A stretch of 5,363 nucleotides of DNA from Lentisphaerota bacterium (GCA_016182435.1 JACPGN010000134.1:1-5363), one strand, 5' to 3'; shown: positions 1 to 5,301, counted from the first letter of the stretch. The notes: generated by a model not told the origin, from the sequence alone. Translations and numbers: made by a program.

Positions 1-1049
1 GGATTTAGCACCGCCATTGCCCGAGGAGAGCGTTTATTCAGGTCATCCCGCAGGCAATGTTCCAGCAGGGCCACGTCCGAGAGGCTCTGGACCTTGGTTA
101 CGCCCACTCTCCGGCAGAACTCGCGGATGGCTTCCGGCGTGTAGCCGCGCCGGCGCAGTCCGGCCATGGTCGGCAGGCGCGGATCGTCCCAGCCGGCAAC
201 CACCTTGGCGGTTACGAGTTCCTGCAGCAGCCGTTTGCTCATAAGCGTGTAGGTTAAATTCAGGCGCGCGAACTCGATCTGCCGGGGATGGCAAGGCACA
301 TGCAGCGCTTCGAGAATCCAGTCGTAGAGCGGCCGGTGCACTTCAAACTCCATGGTGCAGATGGAGTGGGTGATGCCCTCAATGGAATCCGAGAGGCAAT
401 GGGCAAAGTCATACATCGGGTAGATCGGCCAGGTTGTGCCCGTGCGGTGATGCGGCGTCTTGTTGATGCGGTAGATCACCGGGTCGCGCAGGTGCATGTT
501 CGGGCTGGTCATGTCAATCTTGGCCCGCAGCACGTAAGCGCCTTCGGCTTCCTTGCCGGCGCGCATGCGCTGGAAGAGTTCCAGGCTTTCGGCAATTCCG
601 CGGTTGCGCCAGGGGCTTTCCTTGCCGGGCCGGGTCGGCACGCCGCGGTAGTCCTTGAATTCTTCGGTGCTGAGCGTGCAGACATAGGCCTTGCCCAGCT
701 TGATCAGCTCAAGGGCATACTGATAGAGCCGCTCGGAGTAATCGGAGGCGTAATAAAGATGCTGGCCCCAGTCGAAACCCAGCCAGCGGATGTCCCGCTT
801 GATGGCTTCGATGTATTCGATCTCTTCGGTTTCCGGGTTGGTATCGTCAAAGCGCAGGTGGCAGCGCCCGCCGAACTCGGCGGCTAATCCAAAGTTCAGG
901 CAAATGCTCTTGGCGTGGCCGATGTGCAGATAGCCGTTTGGCTCGGGCGGGAAGCGCGTGACTACCTGACTGTGCTTGCCGCTCTTGAGATCGTTTTCAA
1001 TGATCTCGCGGATGAAATGGCGCGTTGTGGAATCGTCGGGCGCGATCAT
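1..1049 (-). CDS. glnS: Glutaminyl-tRNA synthetase, N-terminal part (cut by window edge)
   Basis: This cytoplasmic class I enzyme charges tRNA-Gln with glutamine using ATP. My translation of the minus strand gives 349 full codons; the family is usually about 550 residues, so the anticodon-binding beta-barrels lie off the left edge. The sequence shows [17 protein letters not shown] with HIGH at residues 42-45, RFDDTNP near 66-72, the GlnRS-type block [20 protein letters not shown] at 210-229, and MSKR (the KMSKS equivalent) at 270-273. WDDPR and [16 protein letters not shown] follow, then RAMAV at the cut. It closely resembles the E. coli enzyme as I remember it. The start is ATG at 1049, with AGGA seven bases upstream (1057-1060) and an in-frame TAG at 1059-1061, so no longer start is possible. 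It lies 220 bp downstream of gltX on the same strand. No frameshift is visible. Confidence 0.96.
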   Translation of the reverse strand, partial: MIAPDDSTTRHFIREIIENDLKSGKHSQVVTRFPPEPNGYLHIGHAKSICLNFGLAAEFGGRCHLRFDDTNPETEEIEYIEAIKRDIRWLGFDWGQHLYYASDYSERLYQYALELIKLGKAYVCTLSTEEFKDYRGVPTRPGKESPWRNRGIAESLELFQRMRAGKEAEGAYVLRAKIDMTSPNMHLRDPVIYRINKTPHHRTGTTWPIYPMYDFAHCLSDSIEGITHSICTMEFEVHRPLYDWILEALHVPCHPRQIEFARLNLTYTLMSKRLLQELVTAKVVAGWDDPRLPTMAGLRRRGYTPEAIREFCRRVGVTKVQSLSDVALLEHCLRDDLNKRSPRAMAVLN

Positions 1050-1081
1050 AATGTTGTCCTACAGTGGTTTGTCGGCCACAA

Positions 1082-1099
1082 CTAAAGCCGGCTAAAGCC
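1082..1099. repeat. Short direct repeat CTAAAGCC x2 near the glnS start
   Basis: CTAAAGCC occurs at 1082-1089 and again at 1092-1099, ten bases apart, around the small palindrome AGCCGGCT. It sits just upstream of the glnS ribosome-binding site on the minus strand. It may be a remnant of an intergenic palindromic repeat or a minor leader hairpin. The function is unknown. Confidence 0.35.
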
Positions 1100-1117
1100 C
1101 GCAACCCAAGAAAATCA

Positions 1118-1190
1118 ACCACTGATGGACACTGATAAACACTGATAATCCTGAGATTTCCATCCGTGTCTATCCGTGTTCATCTGTGGT
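1118..1190. repeat. Intergenic imperfect palindrome made of 10-bp tandem units
   Basis: Two 29-base arms (1118-1146 and 1162-1190) are inverted repeats matching at 24 of 29 positions, separated by 15 bases. Each arm is itself three copies of a 10-bp unit: CACTGAT recurs at 1120, 1130 and 1140, and the right arm repeats ATCCGTGT with the same step. Repeats of this style, alternating GATGAACACG-like units, are familiar to me from intergenic DNA of many environmental bacteria. I cannot name a published family with certainty. It lies between gltX and glnS, so the gltX transcript would fold it into a long hairpin. It lacks a convincing U-tract for intrinsic termination. Confidence 0.75.
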
Positions 1191-1269
1191 AAAAAATCTT
1201 TACTGATGTTTTCTTGTTTTTTATAGCGGCCGCGCGGGGTAAAGCTAAATACGCTCTACACTCAACGCT

Positions 1270-2775
1270 TCACGTGCTTACGCCGTATCGGGCGCGATAG
1301 GCCTTTTCCAACTTCGCGAGATCGTCTTTCGTGAGCGCGCAGCCCGCCTCTGCCAGGGCCGCGAGGGCATAGTGCAAGCGCCGCAAAGTCATATCCCGAC
1401 CGAGGAGCAATATGCTGTCGAAGAGCGGCAAGGACACGGCCGCGCCGGAGATGGCGATATAGAAGGGGGCTAATAATTCCTTCAGCTTCAGCGCTTCGAT
1501 CTGCGCTATCCGCCCGAAAATCCGCTTGAGCGCTTCAAGAGACCACTCTGCGCTCTTTTCGATTTCCCATTGCGCGATGCGCAGCAACTGAACGACGCGT
1601 TTGCCCGGGAGCCCGGTGTTGAGCAACGCGGCAGTCGCATAGCTCAGAGAGTCGGCGAACAGAAAGGCGGCCAGCGGGACCAGGTCGGCAAGCTGGTTCA
1701 AGCGCGGCTGGGCTAAGGGCAGAATTTTACGCCAGGTTTCTTCGTTCAAGCCCCAGGTTTTCAAGCGGCCCCATAATTCATCCAGGGAGAGCGCGCGCAG
1801 ACGCCGCCCATTAAAGGCCTGTAACTTTTGGAGATCGAAGATCGGTCCGCCCAGGCTGATGCGCTTGATATCAAAGCCTTCGGCCAACTCCGCCAGCGTG
1901 AACTGCTCGCGGCCATCCGCGAAGCTGTAGGCCAGCAGGCCCAGGTAATTGAGCAGCGCTTCCGGCAGGATGCCGGCGCGCTGGTAATAGAGGATGCTGA
2001 CCGGGTTGCGGCGCTTGGATAGCTTGGTCTTGTCCGGGTTGCGCAGGAGCGGCAGATGAAAGAATTGCGGCGGTGTCCAACCAAAAGCTTTATAGAGCAG
2101 AATGTGTTTCGGCAGGGAGCTGAGCCATTCCTCGCCGCGGATGACGTGGGAAATTTCCATCAGGTGGTCGTCCACCACGTTGGCCAGGTGATAGGTCGGG
2201 AAGCCGTCGGCCTTGAGCAGCACCTGGTGGTCAACCTTGTTCCAGGGAATACGGACTTCGCCGCGCAAGCCGTCGCGCAGTGCGCATTCGCCTTCCGCCG
2301 GGACGCGCAAGCGGAGCACATGCGCTTCACCGGCTTGGATTCGCCGTTCGGCTTCCTGGGCGCTCAACGCGGCGCAGCGGCCGTCATACCCCAGGAAACC
2401 GTTCTTAACCGCGGCCTGCGCGCGGCGCAAGTCCGCCAGGCGCTCCACCGTGCAGAAGCAGGGGTAGGCTGCGCCATTAGCCGCCAGCGCGCGGCTATGC
2501 TCCTGGTAGAGCGCGAGGCGCTCGCTCTGCCGATAAGGGCCGAAGGGTCCGCTGCCGTCCGGGCCTTCATCCCAGCTTAAACCCAGCCATTTGAGCGCGC
2601 TTAAAATTGCTTCCTCAGATTCACGACTGGAGCGCTCCCGGTCGGTGTCCTCGATGCGCAAAATAAACTCGCCGCCCTGGTGTTTGGCGAAGGCGTAGTT
2701 GAAGAGCGCAATATAGGCTGTGCCGATATGCGGCGAGCCCGTTGGCGAAGGCGCGATGCGCGTGCGGACTTTCAT
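1270..2775 (-). CDS. gltX: Glutamyl-tRNA synthetase
   Basis: This cytoplasmic class I enzyme attaches glutamate to tRNA-Glu. It has 501 residues, a little longer than the roughly 470 typical of bacterial GluRS, and looks complete. RIAPSPTGSPHIGTAY carries the HIGH-type motif at residues 16-19 and LRIEDTDRERS follows at 39-49. CFC (106-108) and YDGRC (130-134) form the zinc-type insertion. DHLMEISHVIRGEEWLSS is at 203-220 and KLSKR (the KMSKS loop) at 251-255. The helical anticodon-binding C-terminal half follows. The fourth zinc ligand, His two residues after the last Cys in E. coli, is Ala here; Tyr130 may substitute, as in Glu-Q-RS-type sites. The start is ATG at 2775, with AGGAG at 2786-2790 ten bases upstream and a TAG stop at 2779-2781 in frame. 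It is followed by glnS on the same strand. With GlnRS present, this enzyme is probably tRNA-Glu specific (inference). Confidence 0.97.
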   Translation of the reverse strand: MKVRTRIAPSPTGSPHIGTAYIALFNYAFAKHQGGEFILRIEDTDRERSSRESEEAILSALKWLGLSWDEGPDGSGPFGPYRQSERLALYQEHSRALAANGAAYPCFCTVERLADLRRAQAAVKNGFLGYDGRCAALSAQEAERRIQAGEAHVLRLRVPAEGECALRDGLRGEVRIPWNKVDHQVLLKADGFPTYHLANVVDDHLMEISHVIRGEEWLSSLPKHILLYKAFGWTPPQFFHLPLLRNPDKTKLSKRRNPVSILYYQRAGILPEALLNYLGLLAYSFADGREQFTLAELAEGFDIKRISLGGPIFDLQKLQAFNGRRLRALSLDELWGRLKTWGLNEETWRKILPLAQPRLNQLADLVPLAAFLFADSLSYATAALLNTGLPGKRVVQLLRIAQWEIEKSAEWSLEALKRIFGRIAQIEALKLKELLAPFYIAISGAAVSLPLFDSILLLGRDMTLRRLHYALAALAEAGCALTKDDLAKLEKAYRARYGVST

Positions 2776-2802
2776 GTTCTAGCTGCTCCTCTCTGGTCAG
2801 GA

Positions 2803-2831
2803 ACTATGCCGGAACCTCGCGCGCAACTCAA
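2803..2831 (-). promoter_or_regulatory. Candidate sigma70-type promoter of gltX
   Basis: On the minus strand TTGAGT (2826-2831) and CATAGT (2803-2808) are separated by exactly 17 bases. Each matches the -35 or -10 consensus at four of six positions. Transcription would start near 2796, giving a leader of about 20 bases that includes the AGGAG at 2786-2790. This is a motif match by eye only. Confidence 0.4.
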
Positions 2832-2895
2832 TGGAAAAAGCGGCGCAAAAAAGGCGCAGAGTGGAAAAGAGCAAAATCGCCCGGTAAGTTTTCCC

Positions 2896-2924
2896 TTGTG
2901 CCGGGGAATCGAGTGGCTTACGAT
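2896..2924 (+). promoter_or_regulatory. Candidate promoter of the first glycine-rich gene
   Basis: TTGTGC (2896-2901), a 17-base spacer and TACGAT (2919-2924) form a weak sigma70-like promoter. The support is comparative: the same block, including GGAATCGAG in the spacer, occurs upstream of the second glycine-rich gene at 4119-4147 with the same 17-base spacing. Homology extends left into AAGTTTT (2886-2892), which matches the terminator of unit 1. The box lies about 260 bases before the start codon because palindromic DNA intervenes. Confidence 0.45.
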
Positions 2925-2928
2925 AAAC

Positions 2929-2956
2929 ACCTGAATGAACGTTGGGATTTTCAGGT
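2929..2956. repeat. Inverted repeat ACCTGAA / TTCAGGT
   Basis: A perfect 7-bp inverted repeat (2929-2935 with 2950-2956) has a 14-base loop. It lies at the left end of the inserted segment, immediately after the candidate -10 box of the first glycine-rich gene. It could be an element end or an operator-like dyad. The role is unknown. Confidence 0.5.
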
Positions 2957-2968
2957 ATAAGCGCGGAA

Positions 2969-3045
2969 GGCGCGGACGGCCTGCCCGATCTCGGCCAGCC
3001 CGCCTGCAGCGCTATGCGCAGCATTGCGGGCAGGGGAGCCGCGCC
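2969..3045. repeat. Long imperfect stem-loop (GGCGCGG....CCTGCCCG arms)
   Basis: The arms 2969-2987 and 3027-3045 pair over 7 bp, have 4 unpaired positions, then pair over 8 bp. An alternative inner hairpin at 2998-3031 pairs GCCCGC with GCGGGC, and GCGC with GCGC around a 3-base loop. The two structures share bases 3027-3031 and are therefore mutually exclusive. In the transcript of the first glycine-rich gene this would be strongly folded 5' leader RNA. Confidence 0.6.
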
Positions 3046-3055
3046 AAAATTCCTG

Positions 3056-3116
3056 GTAGCCGCGCCCGTGAGGGCGTGGATTCTTCCGGTGGCCACGGCG
3101 TCACCGCCGCGGCTAC
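3056..3116. repeat. Imperfect inverted repeat with 24-base arms (GTAGCCGCG...CGCGGCTAC)
   Basis: The arms 3056-3079 and 3093-3116 match at 20 of 24 positions when one is reverse-complemented. The loop is 13 bases. All four mismatches are C/G exchanges. The ends GTAGCCGCG and CGCGGCTAC are perfect. This is typical of a REP- or MITE-like dispersed element. No coding capacity is seen. Confidence 0.65.
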
Positions 3117-3129
3117 AAGTGTATGATAG

Positions 3130-3149
3130 GGCGGACTTCCGTGTCCGCC
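3130..3149. repeat. Hairpin GGCGGAC-TTCCGT-GTCCGCC
   Basis: A perfect 7-bp stem has a 6-base loop and ends where homology to the second unit's leader resumes. It lies 36 bases before the proposed start codon of the first glycine-rich protein. No T-tract follows, so it is not an intrinsic terminator. TATGAT (3122-3127) just before it could be an alternative -10 box, but no good -35 accompanies it. Confidence 0.5.
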
Positions 3150-3185
3150 GCGCTTCTTAATTACTGGCCGAAAGCAGAAATGACC

Positions 3186-4064
3186 ATGCAAGCTTCAGCA
3201 CGATGGCACACCATGGCTGTGGCGGCGGCGGTGCTGATGCCGGCGCTGGCGCAAACCGTTTCCGCCGTTACGGCGACGGGCGGCGACTCCACCAGCGTCG
3301 TTGGCGATTATAAAATCCATACATACACGAATAGCGCCGTCACTGGCAGCTTCGTAGTCATAACGGGTGGCAACGTCGAGGTGCTGGTGGTGGCGGGCGG
3401 CGGCGGCGGGGGTGGAAATACCTATCAGAGTGGTGGTGGCGGCGGCGGCGGGGTTGTTTATACCACAGGTTATAGCGTTGCAGCGGGAACATATACCGTC
3501 ACGGTTGGCAGCGGCGGGGCCGGAGGGATTACCAGCAGAAGAGGAACCAATGGCGCCAATTCCACTTTTGGCGCTCTGACTGCGATTGGTGGCGGAGGAG
3601 GAGGCAACTATTCCGTCGGAGGAGGTTTGAACGGGGGTTGCGGTGGCGGCGGCGCATCCCAGTTGAATCTGACTGGTGGAACAGGCAGTCAAGGGGGAAA
3701 TGGTGGAGCAGGGCAGGCTGGCTCTCCCTATACGGCCGGCGGCGGCGGCGGGGCAGCGCCTGCTACGGGTGGGAGTGGAGCCGCTGGTGGAAATGGCGGC
3801 GCCGGCTATACCTCAACAATTTCCGGTTCTTCCGCTAAGTATGCGGGCGGCGGCGGGGGTTCGTCTTACTCTGGCCCGCAAGGAACAGGTACGGATGGTG
3901 GAGGCAATGCTGTGTACAATGGTAATGCCGGCAGTGGAACAAATAACACTGGCGGTGGCGGTGGCGGTGTGTCATGGACGGCGGGAAATGGCGGTGCGGG
4001 CGGCTCCGGTATCGTGATTGTGAGGTATATCCTTCCGGCGGGCACGGTCTTTTCATGGCGTTAG
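3186..4064 (+). CDS. Secreted glycine-rich protein, copy 1
   Basis: The protein has 292 residues. Residues 1-27 form a Sec-type signal peptide: basic or polar SARWH, hydrophobic AVAAAVLMPALA, and likely cleavage after VSA. About 36% of the mature part is glycine (95 of 265 by my count). Order: a beta-rich lead (YKIHTYTNS...SFVVITGG), VEVLVVA at 64-70 running into Gly7, then repeated Gly runs with GTYTVTVGSGGAGG, STFGALTAIGGGGGG and NGGAG motifs. It ends GGSGIVIVRYILPAGTVFSWR. This architecture is the bacterial/phage 'glycine-rich domain' (Gly_rich_2-like) as I recall it; polyglycine-II packing is plausible. The exact function is unknown; a surface, matrix or adhesive role is inference. ATG 3186 was chosen because it aligns with the position after AGGAG in copy 2. 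ATG 3180, 3213 and 3123 are alternatives. The local ribosome-binding site is weak (AGCAG). Confidence 0.8.
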   Translation: MQASARWHTMAVAAAVLMPALAQTVSAVTATGGDSTSVVGDYKIHTYTNSAVTGSFVVITGGNVEVLVVAGGGGGGGNTYQSGGGGGGGVVYTTGYSVAAGTYTVTVGSGGAGGITSRRGTNGANSTFGALTAIGGGGGGNYSVGGGLNGGCGGGGASQLNLTGGTGSQGGNGGAGQAGSPYTAGGGGGAAPATGGSGAAGGNGGAGYTSTISGSSAKYAGGGGGSSYSGPQGTGTDGGGNAVYNGNAGSGTNNTGGGGGGVSWTAGNGGAGGSGIVIVRYILPAGTVFSWR

Positions 4065-4092
4065 CCTGCGTTCGCCGCGGAAAATTGACCGT

Positions 4093-4117
4093 AAACTTGC
4101 CCAGCAAGTTTTTTTTT
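4093..4117 (+). terminator. Intrinsic terminator of the first glycine-rich gene
   Basis: AAACTTGC (4093-4100) and GCAAGTTT (4104-4111) form a perfect 8-bp stem around the loop CCA, and nine consecutive T (4109-4117) overlap and follow the stem. It lies 28 bases after the stop codon. The stem is AT-rich but the T-tract is strong. It separates unit 1 from the candidate promoter of unit 2, which starts immediately afterwards. Confidence 0.8.
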
Positions 4118-4118
4118 C

Positions 4119-4147
4119 TTGTTCCGAGGAATCGAGAGGCTTAGCAT
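4119..4147 (+). promoter_or_regulatory. Candidate promoter of the second glycine-rich gene
   Basis: TTGTTC (4119-4124), 17 bases, then TAGCAT (4142-4147). The same layout precedes gene 1 at 2896-2924, with nearly identical spacer sequence (GAGGAATCGAGAGGCT versus GGGGAATCGAGTGGCT). It begins directly after the upstream terminator. Conservation of box and spacing between the paralogs is the main evidence; the consensus matches are only 3 and 4 of 6. Confidence 0.45.
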
Positions 4148-4177
4148 AGTAGCGCTTTCTCTTAATTGCCAGCCGAT

Positions 4178-4182
4178 AGGAG
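4178..4182 (+). promoter_or_regulatory. Shine-Dalgarno AGGAG facing an ACG codon
   Basis: A perfect AGGAG sits 8 bases before ACG at 4191-4193, which aligns with the ATG start at 3186 of copy 1. From ATG 4218 this AGGAG is 35 bases away, too far to serve it. ATG 4218 has its own GAGGG at 4207-4211, six bases upstream. The ancestral start was probably at 4191. Confidence 0.5.
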
Positions 4183-4217
4183 AAATAACCACGCGAACTT
4201 CAGCACGAGGGTTCACC

Positions 4218-5084
4218 ATGGCTGTGGCGGCGGCAATACTGATGCCGGCCCTGGCGCAAACCGCTTCCGCCGTTACGGCGGCGGGCGGCAACGCCACCAA
4301 CGACAGCGACCGCTACCGCATCCACACGTTCACCAATAGCGCCACCGCCAGCAACTTCGTCGTCGCGACGGGCGGCGACGTCGAGGTGCTGGTGGTGGCG
4401 GGTGGCGGCGGCGGTGGCGGCGGAACGGGCGGCGGCGGTGGCGGCGGCGGCTTGATTTACAGTAATGCGTTCCCGGTAAGCCCCGGCGTGATTTCTGTCG
4501 TCGTGGGCGCCGGCGGCTCCGGCGGAATCTGGTCTAGTTCTACACCTGGAAAGAAGGGGACAAACTCCGTTTTTGGAAGCTTGACCGCTTTCGGTGGCGG
4601 AGGTGGAGGGGGCCAGCAAGCCGCAGGTAATGCCGGCGGCTCCGGCGGTGGCGGTGGCCATAGTGGTAGTGCGGGAGGCGCCGCGACTAATGGTCAGGGA
4701 AATGCCGGCGGAACGGGCGGCTCCGGTGGCGGTAATTATCCCTGTGCCGGGGGTGGGGGAGCGGGTACGGTGGGCAGCAATGGCGTTGGTTCCACTGTAG
4801 CAGGAAAAGGCGGCGCCGGACTTGCCTATTCGATATCCGGCGCCACGAACTACTATGCCGGCGGCGGCGGTGGCGGAACTTATAATGGCGGCACACTGGG
4901 TACCGGCGGCTTGGGCGGCGGCGGCAATGGGGGCGCTGCTAATATGAACGGCACTGCCAATACTGGCGGCGGGGGCGGCGGACAAAAAAACGATTCCGGC
5001 GTGGCTGCCGGCGCGGGCGGCTCCGGCATCGTGGTTGTGCGGTATATCCTTCCGCTGCCGGGCACGGTCTTTTCGTTCAAGTGA
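4218..5084 (+). CDS. Secreted glycine-rich protein, copy 2
   Basis: The protein has 288 residues from ATG 4218 (GAGGG six bases upstream), or 297 if translation begins at the ACG at 4191. It is a tandem paralog of the preceding gene. The hydrophobic AVAAAILMPALA ends in TASA, a signal peptidase I-type site after residue 18. From ATG 4218 the signal lacks a basic N-region; starting at 4191 would add two Arg, as in copy 1. The mature part is about 37% glycine (99 of 270 by my count). VEVLVVA (55-61) runs into Gly8-Thr-Gly8, then GSLTAFGGGGGGG and many GGSGG and NGG blocks. The end is GGSGIVVVRYILPLPGTVFSFK. It likely forms a rigid extracellular glycine-rich domain; the specific function is unknown. 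No intrinsic terminator follows. Confidence 0.8.
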   Translation: MAVAAAILMPALAQTASAVTAAGGNATNDSDRYRIHTFTNSATASNFVVATGGDVEVLVVAGGGGGGGGTGGGGGGGGLIYSNAFPVSPGVISVVVGAGGSGGIWSSSTPGKKGTNSVFGSLTAFGGGGGGGQQAAGNAGGSGGGGGHSGSAGGAATNGQGNAGGTGGSGGGNYPCAGGGGAGTVGSNGVGSTVAGKGGAGLAYSISGATNYYAGGGGGGTYNGGTLGTGGLGGGGNGGAANMNGTANTGGGGGGQKNDSGVAAGAGGSGIVVVRYILPLPGTVFSFK

Positions 5085-5113
5085 GTTCGGCCATAGCCGC
5101 GGCAAATTGACCG

Positions 5114-5140
5114 TGGAATCGGGTGTTAGGAGCTATTATC
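5114..5140 (+). other. Possible remnant of a third unit's upstream region
   Basis: After copy 2 the sequence AAATTGACCGT (5103-5113) matches the bases following the copy 1 gene. It then jumps directly to GGAATCGGGTGTTAG..TAT, which resembles the GGAATCGAGAGGCTTAGCATAG of unit 2's promoter box. The terminator stem, T-tract and -35 part seem deleted. The match is short and gapped, so this is tentative. Confidence 0.3.
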
Positions 5141-5194
5141 GGATGACCCACCCCGGCTTCGCCACCCCTCCGCTGGAGGGGAACCGGAGCGGGC

Positions 5195-5280
5195 GCGGCG
5201 ACGGAGCCCGTCGCCCTCCAGAGGAATGGGTCATGGAGCGGCGACGGAGCCCGTCGCCCTCCAGAGGAATGGGTCATGGA
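5195..5280. repeat. Exact 43-bp tandem repeat, two copies
   Basis: Positions 5195-5237 and 5238-5280 are identical over all 43 bases. Each copy contains the hairpin GGCGACGG-AGC-CCGTCGCC (5197-5215 and 5240-5258) and ends with GGAATGGGTCATGGA. The TGGGTCAT of each copy is the reverse complement of ATGACCCA at 5143-5150, left of the element. Confidence 0.9.
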
Positions 5281-5281
5281 G

Positions 5282-5301
5282 GGCGGTCGGCCCCGACCGC
5301 C
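5282..5301. repeat. Hairpin GGCGGTCGG-CC-CCGACCGCC
   Basis: A perfect 9-bp inverted repeat with a 2-base centre sits directly after the second 43-bp copy. It occupies the place where a third copy would begin with its own GGCGACGG hairpin, so it may be a diverged third module. Confidence 0.6.

Larger units (their letters stand above)
2927..3149. repeat. Palindrome-rich inserted segment in the upstream region of the first glycine-rich gene
   Basis: The upstream regions of the two glycine-rich genes align, except that gene 1 has about 220 extra bases here. To the left, CTTACGATAA matches CTTAGCATAG of gene 2. To the right, GCGCTTC..TTAATT (from 3150) matches GCGCTTTCTCTTAATT. The extra DNA is a run of four separate inverted repeats, listed individually. 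I see no transposase reading frame and no obvious target-site duplication. It may be a non-autonomous REP- or MITE-like element, or several nested ones. The boundaries are accurate to a few bases at best. Confidence 0.6.

Noticed and set aside
288..887. Plus-strand open frame of 199 codons across glnS
   Set aside because: It lies entirely opposite the well-matched glnS coding strand and shows no family resemblance.
1191..1269. Intrinsic terminator for gltX
   Set aside because: In the minus-strand direction the GCGGCCGC palindrome is followed by A residues, not T, so it does not fit an intrinsic terminator.
2056..2580. Plus-strand open frame of 174 codons across gltX
   Set aside because: It is the antisense shadow of a clearly conserved GluRS.
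2797..3096. Minus-strand open frame of 99 codons upstream of gltX
   Set aside because: It runs through the palindromic repeats and both candidate promoters, with no good ribosome-binding site and no recognisable motifs.
3123..3185. Upstream ATG (3123) as start of glycine-rich copy 1
   Set aside because: It would lie inside the palindromic insert and add residues with no counterpart in copy 2, pushing the signal peptide about 20 residues inward.
4119..4217. TTG at 4119 as start of glycine-rich copy 2
   Set aside because: It overlaps the terminator T-tract and the candidate -35 box and places the signal peptide core too far from the N-terminus.
4200..5105. Long minus-strand open frame (301 codons) opposite glycine-rich copy 2
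   Set aside because: It is the shadow of GGN codons read as GCC/ACC/CGC on the other strand, giving an Ala/Thr/Arg-rich low-complexity product with no start context. The plus-strand frame has a signal peptide, a paralog and recognised family motifs.
5195..5301. CRISPR-like array
   Set aside because: The 43-bp copies are directly adjacent with no unique spacers, and no cas genes are in view.
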